Origin: Candidatus Gastranaerophilales bacterium
GTDB lineage: Bacteria > Cyanobacteriota > Vampirovibrionia > Gastranaerophilales > Gastranaerophilaceae
Direction: 5' to 3'
NCBI GenBank assembly: GCA_905235825.1
Contig: CAJONH010000215.1
Span: 1-13,445 of the forward strand
DNA length: 13,445 nt
The position numbers and the translations under genes are program-made. Of this stretch, positions 8,370 to 13,445 are shown in pieces. The number at the start of each line of letters is the position of its first letter. Within the stretch, counting starts at the first letter, position 1. The notes under the pieces were generated by a model. That model saw only the letters and a list, made by a program, of their open reading frames with translations. It made no database searches and was not told where the DNA came from.

Positions 8370-8378
8370 TGATATAAT
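8370..8378 (+). promoter_or_regulatory. Extended -10 element upstream of ssrA
   Basis: TGATATAAT matches the extended -10 consensus TGnTATAAT exactly. No good -35 is seen 17 bases upstream, as is common with extended -10 promoters. The start would be near 8385, giving a leader of about 27 bases that RNase P would remove to make the mature tmRNA 5' end. Confidence 0.55.
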
Positions 8379-8411
8379 ATAAAAAGAAATAGTACTTTGA
8401 AAATTAAATAT

Positions 8412-8800
8412 GGGGACGTTTTGGATTTGACGGGCGGATTGGTGTTTTCAGGCTGCGTGTTTCGGTGCTGTTCCGAGTTATCAACAAGCAAATTAAAATA
8501 AACGCTAATAACGTTATTAAAGCTGATTTTTCAAGAGCACAAGCTCTTGCTGCCTAGGGCAGTTCAGCCGTTATGTCAAACCGGTGTGCCGTTTGATGTA
8601 ATGCCATTATGCACACTGCAATCCTAAGACGGAAGTATTAGGACTAAGAACAACTTCCAGACTGCGTACCAGTTAAAACTGCTTTGACATTGAAATAGGA
8701 GAGGTTCCGAGCCGTATCAATGTTGAGATTAACTGACCTACACACGTAGATGCAGGTTGATATCCCGTTCCGGACGAGAGTTCGAATCTCTCCGTCTCCA
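8412..8800 (+). ncRNA. ssrA: Transfer-messenger RNA (tmRNA)
   Basis: A one-piece tmRNA of 389 bases that rescues stalled ribosomes with SmpB and tags the unfinished protein for degradation. The 5' end GGGGACG (8412-8418) pairs with CGTCTCC (8793-8799) over seven pairs including one G-U. The start carries the GGATTTGACGGG element typical of tmRNA. The T arm is GAGAG-TTCGAAT-CTCTC (8776-8792), and A8800 is the discriminator. CCA is not encoded (ATTTTATT follows) and must be added. The tag frame lies at 8504-8557; several hairpins between it and the tRNA-like end (one around 8576-8596, one pairing TCCTAA with TTAGGA) are where the pseudoknots should be. The mature 3' end is only six bases from the stop of the convergent YkgJ-like gene. 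Confidence 0.97.
8504..8557 (+). other. tmRNA proteolysis-tag reading frame
   Basis: Starting at the resume codon GCT (8504-8506), the frame reads ANNVIKADFSRAQALAA and stops at TAG (8555-8557). The A-N-N start, F-S-R in the middle and hydrophobic L-A-A end fit a ClpXP/FtsH-type degron and resemble cyanobacterial tags (A-N-N-I-V...F.R...A-A). The resume codon is assigned by frame, the A-N-N start and the preceding A-rich stretch. Confidence 0.9.
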
Positions 8801-8806
8801 TTTTAT

Positions 8807-9214
8807 TTATTTCCTTTCAAGATAACTTTTAAATGTTTTATTAGGTTCAAAGTAAAACCCGCATCCGTCGAGCATTTTACCGCCATTAATCAAATATTTT
8901 GTATTAGGCTGCGGATATAATCTGCAGCCGATACCACGGAGCCAGTATAGCCGGCATCTGTTGTTATTGTCTATTTGACAGCAGGTGAATAATAAAACAC
9001 CGCTTTTTTCGTCTTTACCTGATATATAAAAATTTTCAAAAAAGTTATCATATTTTTTTGTATCTTCAAATTGCTGAGGAGTTCTTATCGGAATTTTTTC
9101 TGCCGTAGAAAGGATAATATTTCTGCAGCAATTCCCGCATTTATTGCATTTACCTTTTCTAACGAGTTTTGATGATGTCATTTTTTGGATAAAAAAATTA
9201 ATTGTATTAAACAT
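8807..9214 (-). CDS. YkgJ-like cysteine-cluster protein
   Basis: A 135-residue protein. Residues 23-30 read C-N-K-C-G-N-C-C, the opening motif of the YkgJ (formerly UPF0153) family, proposed to bind zinc or an Fe-S cluster. Later cysteines follow at 78, 79 and 87, then 97 in G-C-R-L-Y-P, which matches the family's second block (C-R-x-Y-P), and one in D-G-C-G-F near the end. No signal peptide or membrane segment is seen. The biochemical role of the family is not settled, so no reaction is assigned. It is the last gene of the exported-TPR operon: its ATG shares one base with the upstream TAA (TAATG), which favours coupled translation and this start. Met12 is a possible alternative just before the cluster. 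The stop lies six bases from the 3' end of the convergent tmRNA gene. Confidence 0.8.
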   Translation of the reverse strand: MFNTINFFIQKMTSSKLVRKGKCNKCGNCCRNIILSTAEKIPIRTPQQFEDTKKYDNFFENFYISGKDEKSGVLLFTCCQIDNNNRCRLYWLRGIGCRLYPQPNTKYLINGGKMLDGCGFYFEPNKTFKSYLERK

Positions 9215-9621
9215 TAATACACCTTAAATTCTCTGTGAGCAAACGGATAGTCTTTATTATTTAAATAGAAGAACTGAATAATATAATGACCGGGCTGCGA
9301 GATATGTAAATTATCTTTGTAAATTTTTTCACCTGAATTAATATAAATATCACGGGTCATAATTATAGAAAACCCCCAATTTGAAACCTTATCTTCCTGT
9401 TTAGAAATTTGGAGTCTGATGCCTTGATTTTTAAACCCGTCAGGAGAATAGAGTGCATAAAAAATTCTTGATTTAGCGAAAAAGCTGTTTTCAATTCTTT
9501 TAGCTGTTTCGAGAGTAATATAATTAGAAGAAAGAATAATTATAGGTTTAACTTTTCTTTTAAAACCGCAAAAAAGGAAAACAGTGATTATTAAAAACAG
9601 GACTGATAATTTTTTCATCAT
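9214..9621 (-). CDS. Small exported or membrane-anchored protein of unknown function
   Basis: I do not recognise this 135-residue protein. It opens with Met-Met-Lys-Lys and a hydrophobic stretch (residues 5-19, L-S-V-L-F-L-I-I-T-V-F-L-F-C-G), so it is probably exported or anchored by the N-terminus. The cysteine in L-F-C-G is preceded by Phe, so it is not a good lipobox. The rest is rich in alternating beta-type sequence and ends in G-H-Y-I-I-Q-F-F-Y-L-N followed by the terminal strand F-K-V-Y, which could be a small beta-sandwich. It sits between a large exported TPR gene and the YkgJ-like gene. The first ATG overlaps the upstream TGA (ATGA) and the second follows it as TGATG, so translation is probably coupled; the two starts differ by one residue. 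A role as partner of the exported TPR protein is inference from gene order only. Confidence 0.75.
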   Translation of the reverse strand: MMKKLSVLFLIITVFLFCGFKRKVKPIIILSSNYITLETAKRIENSFFAKSRIFYALYSPDGFKNQGIRLQISKQEDKVSNWGFSIIMTRDIYINSGEKIYKDNLHISQPGHYIIQFFYLNNKDYPFAHREFKVY

Positions 9622-11645
9622 TCTTTTTTATCTGCAGGCAATTTCTTTTTAAGGTTACTAATTTTATTTTGAATATTAGTTTTTAAATTTTTATCATTTG
9701 AGTATTGAATAAACAATTCATAATTAGAAATAGCATCGGCATAATTTTTTTCTTTTTCATTAGCCAAACCGAGTGCATAATAAGCATATTCATAATCAGA
9801 TTTTAGGAATATTACTTTTTTAAATTTATCTTTAGCATCTTTTAAGTTATTTTGTTCAGCGAGGCACAAACCGCAGTTAAAGTAGGCATCGGGATTATTC
9901 GGATTAATTTTAACGGCTTTATTATAATACTCAATGGCAGAGGACAAATTACCGAGTCCTTTATACGTATTACCAAGTTTAATATTTAAAAATTCATCGT
10001 TATCATTAATAACGAATGCTTTTTTATATTCAATAAGAGCTGAATTATAATTTTTATTTTTATAATAAGTATCGCCCAAATCGGAATAATAATTAAATTT
10101 TTCTTCATCATCAGGATTTTTAACAGTCATAGCTTTTTCGTAGAGAGATTTAGCTTCTTCGGGCTTATCGTTTTTATTTAAAGTTTTTGCATAAGAGGAA
10201 AGGACATCTCCGTTATCGGGAGCAATTTCCATAGCTTTTTCGTAGTATTCAACGGATTTAGATTTTGACCCCAATTTATCATAGGAGTTTGCTATATTAA
10301 TATATATAAGCGGATTATCTTTATTCATGGCGAGGGCATTCTCGTAGCTTGTAACAGCTTTTCTGTAGCTTCCGTCAGCGAAGTAAGAATCGCCCTGAGA
10401 GAGGTATGCTTTAAGCAGGTAATCTTTTATAGTCTGATTATCCTTATCACGTTCAAGAGCGAGTTTATATAAATCGATAGCTTCCTGATATTTTTTTTGA
10501 GCGTGAAAAGCAATACCTTTGTTAAGCATAAGCTCGGGGTTATCGGGGTCATTGGAAATCAAATTATCGTAGAAAGAAATGGCTTTATCGTATTGTTTCA
10601 AAAGGTGGTAAGATTTAGCCAATTCTTTTTGAATTTCCATATCTTTAGGGGCGGCGGCTCTGCCTTTTTCAAGCATATCGACGGCACTGTTGTAGTCGCC
10701 CATTTTTTCGTAAATTATACCTGCATTCAAATAAGCAATTGAATTATTTGTATGAATGCTTAAGTATTCTTTATACTGGTTAATAGCATCTTCAAATCTT
10801 AATTTATCGGCAAGGAGATTAGCGTAATCAAAGCGGATAGAGGACATATCGGGCTGAATTTCGAGTACTTTTTCAAACTCGGCGAGAGCCTCATCGTCTT
10901 TACCCTGAGCCAAATAGACGTAAGCGAGGTTAGCCCTTGCCACGTAATCATTTTCATCTTTGCTGATGGCTTTATCCAGTATACTTTTAGCGTTATCATA
11001 ATCAGAAATACGATAAAGAGCCAAACCGTAGTTAGAGAAGTCTTTAAAAGAGGAGGGGTCTTTCATATAGATGTCGTTGTAGATATTTACGGCATCTTCG
11101 GGTTTATTCATTCTTAAATAGATTGAAGCCATATTTTCACGGGCATCAAGTGCATCGGGGTAGTGAGTAAGAAACATCTGATAATATTTAATAGCTTCTT
11201 CATCTTCACCCAAATGAGTTTGAACGCTGGCGAGGTTCAAATAATTGTATTTATATTCGGGGAAGATTTTGAGAGCCTGATTATAAGCATTGAAAGCACT
11301 TTTATAATCTTGTTTTTGTTCATAAATATTACCGAGGCTTATATAAATAAAAGCATCGTTAGGTCTTAATTTGAGAGCTTTTTTGTATGCTTCAACGGCA
11401 TTATCCCATTGTCCCAGTTCGGAGTACATACCCGCCAATTTTGTATATAAGAGGGCATCGGAGGAAGAAATTTCTATAGCTTTATTTAAGGCTGTAACAG
11501 CTTCTTCATATTTTTCTTCATCAGCGAGAGTGCATGCCTTATGGTAGTACCTGTTAGCTGCCGGAGTCATAGCCGCAGCGGAGGAAGCCAGTTGAAGTGT
11601 AATAACGGCAGAAACCAAGAATAACTTTATACTTTTCCAAGACAT
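9618..11645 (-). CDS. Large exported TPR protein (about 18 repeats)
   Basis: A 675-residue protein made almost entirely of tetratricopeptide repeats. After a signal peptide (M-S-W-K-S-I-K-L-F-L-V-S-A..., likely cut after A-S-S-A-A-A near residue 25), about 18 units of 34 residues run in register to the lysine-rich C-terminus. Most show the W/L-G-Y-A-P spacing and N-P-D/N-N turns; one unit near the middle (Y-L-S-Q-G-D-S-Y-F-A-D-G) has an insertion. Such superhelical arrays bind peptides or proteins in the periplasm or at the outer membrane; no catalytic domain is present. Start choice: an ATG at 11675 adds ten residues, but the predicted promoter puts the transcript start at about 11673, AGGGAGG (11669-11663) would then lie inside the coding region, and the signal peptide begins cleanly at 11645. 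Against 11645, the spacing to AGGGAGG is long (17 bases). First gene of a three-gene overlapping operon. Confidence 0.88.
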   Translation of the reverse strand: MSWKSIKLFLVSAVITLQLASSAAAMTPAANRYYHKACTLADEEKYEEAVTALNKAIEISSSDALLYTKLAGMYSELGQWDNAVEAYKKALKLRPNDAFIYISLGNIYEQKQDYKSAFNAYNQALKIFPEYKYNYLNLASVQTHLGEDEEAIKYYQMFLTHYPDALDARENMASIYLRMNKPEDAVNIYNDIYMKDPSSFKDFSNYGLALYRISDYDNAKSILDKAISKDENDYVARANLAYVYLAQGKDDEALAEFEKVLEIQPDMSSIRFDYANLLADKLRFEDAINQYKEYLSIHTNNSIAYLNAGIIYEKMGDYNSAVDMLEKGRAAAPKDMEIQKELAKSYHLLKQYDKAISFYDNLISNDPDNPELMLNKGIAFHAQKKYQEAIDLYKLALERDKDNQTIKDYLLKAYLSQGDSYFADGSYRKAVTSYENALAMNKDNPLIYINIANSYDKLGSKSKSVEYYEKAMEIAPDNGDVLSSYAKTLNKNDKPEEAKSLYEKAMTVKNPDDEEKFNYYSDLGDTYYKNKNYNSALIEYKKAFVINDNDEFLNIKLGNTYKGLGNLSSAIEYYNKAVKINPNNPDAYFNCGLCLAEQNNLKDAKDKFKKVIFLKSDYEYAYYALGLANEKEKNYADAISNYELFIQYSNDKNLKTNIQNKISNLKKKLPADKKE

Positions 11646-11679
11646 AATATTAATAATACAATCCTCCCTATACATTACA

Positions 11680-11708
11680 ATTATCTTATTTAATTAAAAA
11701 AAAATCAA
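11680..11708 (-). promoter_or_regulatory. Predicted promoter of the exported-TPR operon
   Basis: On the - strand TTGATT (11708-11703) and GATAAT (11685-11680) are separated by 17 bases that include a T-tract, which can bend DNA or help the promoter. The start would be near 11673, just before the AGGGAGG site at 11669-11663. Confidence 0.5.
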
Positions 11709-11865
11709 TAAGGATTTTAGGAATATAAATATTAATTTATGTAAAGTATCTAAAAATCAATAAATAAAGGAAAAAAATTATACAATTGAGCTGATATAGC
11801 AATTTAAAAGAGAGTTTTGTGTTATAAAAAATAAGTAAGGAAAAGTGAAAAGGAGATTTAATAGT

Positions 11866-12270
11866 ATGATGGAATCAGGAGCAATACAAAATACCGGTGC
11901 TATGCAAGGGGTATATGCATTAAACAATGTAAGTTCTGCAAATAAAGCAGAGAAAGCTGCGAAAGCAGATTTAAAAGATCCGGTTGATAAAATTGAGTTA
12001 TCAACAAAAGCAGGAGCAAAGGAAGAAGCATCAACGGGAAAGAAAATCGGATTAGGAGTAGCTTCATTATTGCTTCCGGGGTTAGGACAATGTATTAATG
12101 AAGATTATAAAAAAGGAGCCGTACTTTTCGGAGCGGCGGTTTTATCGATTCCTGCGGCAATACTGGCAGGTTCTACGCTCGGAATAGCGGGTTTAGCTGC
12201 GACAGGGCTCGCAAGACTGGCTATTCACGGATATTCTGCTTATGATGCAGCAGTAAGTGCGAAAGCGTAG
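11866..12270 (+). CDS. Small TM2-like membrane protein with lysine-rich N-terminal half
   Basis: A 134-residue protein. Residues 1-60 are polar, rich in Ala, Lys and Asp, and probably disordered; they include D-K-I-E-L-S-T-K-A, which resembles the D-x-V-E-L-S-x-x-A block of the anti-sigma factor FlgM. Residues about 62-130 are hydrophobic: S-L-L-L-P-G-L-G-Q, then K-K-G-A-V-L-F-G, like TM2 or DUF5683-type small membrane proteins with a P-G-L-G-Q turn, followed by Gly/Ala-rich helices that may form a hairpin in the membrane. Function is unknown. AGGAG (11851-11855) lies ten bases before the ATG at 11866; an in-frame GTG at 11845 lies before that site and is therefore unlikely, and a second ATG at 11869 is possible. 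It is monocistronic, divergent from the exported-TPR operon, and followed by a strong terminator. No clear promoter was found in the 220 bases upstream. Confidence 0.8.
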   Translation: MMESGAIQNTGAMQGVYALNNVSSANKAEKAAKADLKDPVDKIELSTKAGAKEEASTGKKIGLGVASLLLPGLGQCINEDYKKGAVLFGAAVLSIPAAILAGSTLGIAGLAATGLARLAIHGYSAYDAAVSAKA

Positions 12271-12288
12271 TAAAAAAATCGGATATAA

Positions 12289-12319
12289 AAACAAGCCTTC
12301 ACGTGAGGGCTTGTTTTTT
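12289..12319 (+). terminator. Rho-independent terminator after the TM2-like gene
   Basis: AACAAGCC (12290-12297) pairs with GGCTTGTT (12308-12315), with T-C/G-A and one G-U pair extending the stem toward a four-base loop, and T residues continue to 12319. It starts 18 bases after the TAG. Confidence 0.9.
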
Positions 12320-12338
12320 AGTATGCATGACATATTGT

Positions 12339-12384
12339 CAGACCTAGGGCAGTAGTAGGGCAGACTTCAGTCTGCCATAAAACT
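12339..12384 (+). repeat. Palindromic intergenic repeat, copy A
   Basis: A 46-base unit, 41 of 46 identical to copy B. Its core GGCAGACT-TC-AGTCTGCC (12359-12376) is a perfect 8-bp stem, preceded by a TAGTAGGG-type arm and followed by ATAAAACT. It lies between the TM2-like terminator and yebC. Confidence 0.9.
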
Positions 12385-12403
12385 TTATTTTTATATAAAT
12401 TGG

Positions 12404-12449
12404 CAGACGTAGGGTAGTCGTAGGGTAGACTTCAGTCTACCATAAAACT
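12404..12449 (+). repeat. Palindromic intergenic repeat, copy B
   Basis: The second 46-base unit, 65 bases after copy A. The core GGTAGACT-TC-AGTCTACC (12424-12441) keeps an 8-bp stem although two bases differ from copy A, and the changes compensate (C-G becomes T-A). It overlaps the yebC stop codon by two bases, so the hairpin would form in the yebC mRNA directly after the stop. Confidence 0.9.
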
Positions 12450-13200
12450 AAATATCTATTTTTTCCATTAATTCATCGGAGATATCGAAATTAGAATAAA
12501 CATTTTGAACGTCGTCGTGTTCTTCAAGTTTTTCCATTAATCTAAGAATATTAGTTGCGATTTTTTCGTCGGTAATTTCTACGAGGTTTTCGGCTATTCT
12601 GGTTAATTCTGCCGATTTACCTTTAAACCCGTTTTTTTCAAGAGTTTCGACACATGACTGAAAATCTTCGGGAGAAGTAATAACTTTATAGATGTCGTCT
12701 TCATCAATTACATCCTGAGCGTTGGCTTCAATAGCAGCTTCAAACAGCTTATCGAAGTCGGTAGTTTCTTTATCAAATTCTATAGCACCGACTTGTTTAA
12801 ACATCCAGCCTACACAGCCTGTTTCACCGAGATTCCCGCCGAATTTAGAGAAGAAACTCCTAATATCACCTGCGGTACGATTTCTGTTATCGGTCATAGC
12901 TTCTATAAAAATGGCACTACCGCCGGCACCGTAGCCTTCGTAGGTCAATTCTTCCATGTTATCGGCACCGCCGCCGCCGGCACCTTTTTCGATAGCACGT
13001 TTAATGTTATCATTGGGAAGACCTGCTGCTTTGGCTCTATCTATAGCGGTTCTCAATCTGAAATTACCTGCGGGGTCGCCTCCGCCCAACTTAGCGGCAA
13101 CGATTATTTCTCTTGAAAATTTTTGGAAGGTAACACCTCTTGCTGCATCCACAGCAGCTTTTTTATGTTTAATTGTTGACCATTTTGAATGTCCTGACAT
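12448..13200 (-). CDS. yebC: YebC/PmpR/TACO1 family protein
   Basis: A full-length 250-residue member of a near-universal family. It starts M-S-G-H-S-K-W-S-T-I-K-H-K-K-A-A, the family signature, followed by K-F-S-R-E-I-x-V-A-A-K-x-G-G-G-D-P and L-R-x-A-I-D-x-A-K-A-A-x-L-P-x-D-N-I-x-R-A-I-x-K-G. The three-domain layout and length are normal. It was long annotated as a transcriptional regulator (PmpR-type). Studies of TACO1 and bacterial YebC homologues point to a ribosome-associated role in translating difficult sequences such as proline stretches; which role applies here cannot be read from the sequence. It is cytosolic. AAAGGA lies about seven bases before the ATG at 13200. No second gene shares its transcript inside the window, and it has repeat-family hairpins on both sides, one beginning at its stop codon. 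Confidence 0.97.
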   Translation of the reverse strand: MSGHSKWSTIKHKKAAVDAARGVTFQKFSREIIVAAKLGGGDPAGNFRLRTAIDRAKAAGLPNDNIKRAIEKGAGGGGADNMEELTYEGYGAGGSAIFIEAMTDNRNRTAGDIRSFFSKFGGNLGETGCVGWMFKQVGAIEFDKETTDFDKLFEAAIEANAQDVIDEDDIYKVITSPEDFQSCVETLEKNGFKGKSAELTRIAENLVEITDEKIATNILRLMEKLEEHDDVQNVYSNFDISDELMEKIDI

Positions 13201-13308
13201 AAAATATCCTTTCTAATTGTTCTATAATATTGTAATATAAAATATCAGGATTTACAGTGTTTTTTTTATGTGTTTTCATTGTAGACTAGCAATCAAACAA
13301 TAAATTTT

Positions 13309-13330
13309 GGTAGGCTAAAGCCTACCCTAC
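13309..13330 (-). repeat. Palindromic repeat, inverted copy C
   Basis: GGTAGGCT-AA-AGCCTACC (13309-13326) followed by CTAC. Read on the - strand it becomes GTAGGGTAGGCT-TT-AGCCTACC, the same element as copies A, B and D in opposite orientation, with another compensated pair (G-C in place of A-T). It lies 109 bases upstream of yebC. Confidence 0.85.
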
Positions 13331-13332
13331 AG

Positions 13333-13369
13333 CTGTCGAATTAAAGTCTAAAAAAGCTCCTGAGTAATC
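13333..13369 (+). repeat. 37-base direct repeat, first copy
   Basis: This 37-base stretch beginning CTGTCGAATTAAAGTCTA recurs at 13409 with one mismatch (T to C in the CTCC/CCCC segment). The two copies are 76 bases apart with hairpin copy D between them. Confidence 0.9.
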
Positions 13370-13370
13370 A

Positions 13371-13395
13371 GTAGTAGGGTAGACTTCAGTCTACC
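13371..13395 (+). repeat. Palindromic repeat, copy D
   Basis: GTAGTAGGG followed by the core GGTAGACT-TC-AGTCTACC (13378-13395), identical to the core of copy B about 950 bases away on the other side of yebC. The downstream flank differs (GAAAGTCT instead of ATAAAACT), so the core and its upstream TAG-rich arm are the conserved part. Confidence 0.9.
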
Positions 13396-13408
13396 GAAAG
13401 TCTTTAGT

Positions 13409-13445
13409 CTGTCGAATTAAAGTCTAAAAAAGCCCCTGAGTAATC
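13409..13445 (+). repeat. 37-base direct repeat, second copy (runs to the window edge)
   Basis: Matches 13333-13369 at 36 of 37 positions and ends exactly at the last base of the window, so the repeat or array may continue beyond it. Confidence 0.88.

Noticed and set aside
8246..8491. Open frame on the - strand across the radical SAM 3' end and the ssrA 5' part
   Set aside because: It overlaps the tmRNA, which is certain, and the encoded protein has no recognisable features; an antisense shadow.
8412..8800. Mobile-element insertion at ssrA, a common attachment site
   Set aside because: No integrase and no duplicated ssrA 3' end is seen; the neighbouring gene is an ordinary convergent CDS.
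9540..9621. Lipoprotein signal in the small exported protein
   Set aside because: The cysteine is preceded by L-F rather than a small residue, so it does not satisfy the lipobox; kept as a plain signal or anchor sequence.
11845..11865. GTG start for the TM2-like gene
   Set aside because: The AGGAG ribosome site lies after this GTG, so it would be inside the coding region; the ATG at 11866 is correctly spaced.
12722..13216. Several + strand open frames opposite yebC
   Set aside because: All are antisense to the well-conserved yebC codons and have low-complexity Pro/Ser/Ala composition typical of shadow frames.
13333..13445. Possible CRISPR array from the 37-base direct repeat
   Set aside because: Only two copies are visible, and the material between them contains the hairpin core found elsewhere in the window, so it is not a unique spacer. 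No cas gene is present.

Overview
This is an AT-rich, gene-dense bacterial stretch. The best lineage clue is the tmRNA: its tag frame reads ANNVIKADFSRAQALAA, close to the ANNIV...F.R...AA tags I recall from cyanobacteria. Low GC, no photosynthesis genes, cleavable signal peptides and heptosyltransferase-like enzymes (usually tied to an outer-membrane envelope) fit a non-photosynthetic cyanobacterial relative of the Melainabacteria/Gastranaerophilales type. This placement is inference, not proof.

Layout. Bases 3-722 (+) hold the 3' end of a U32-peptidase-like gene followed by a terminator. Bases 819-6374 (-) form a tightly overlapping three-gene operon: two tandem TPR-glycosyltransferase paralogues (GT9/heptosyltransferase-like C-termini), then an RlmD-type 23S rRNA m5U methyltransferase. 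Bases 6503-7192 (-) encode a small secreted TPR protein, divergent from a radical SAM protein (7297-8340, +) with an unusual cysteine-rich N-terminus; their predicted promoters share a GTTAAC core. The tmRNA gene ssrA (8412-8800, +) follows. Bases 8807-11645 (-) form a second overlapping operon running toward ssrA: an exported 18-repeat TPR protein, a small exported protein of unknown function, and a YkgJ-like cysteine-cluster protein. Bases 11866-12270 (+) encode a small TM2-like membrane protein with a terminator. yebC (12448-13200, -) is flanked on both sides by a family of short palindromic repeats, which form a tandem array running off the right edge.

How the parts may work together. Four TPR proteins lie in about 9.5 kb: two predicted cytosolic with glycosyltransferase domains and two predicted exported. 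This suggests envelope assembly or protein/surface glycosylation, but no substrate can be read from the sequence. rlmD, ssrA and yebC are translation-related housekeeping genes. I see no integrase, transposase, CRISPR-Cas or defence gene. The least explained items are the N-terminal SPASM-like module of the radical SAM protein, the His-to-Asn change in one glycosyltransferase paralogue, and the covarying hairpin repeat family.
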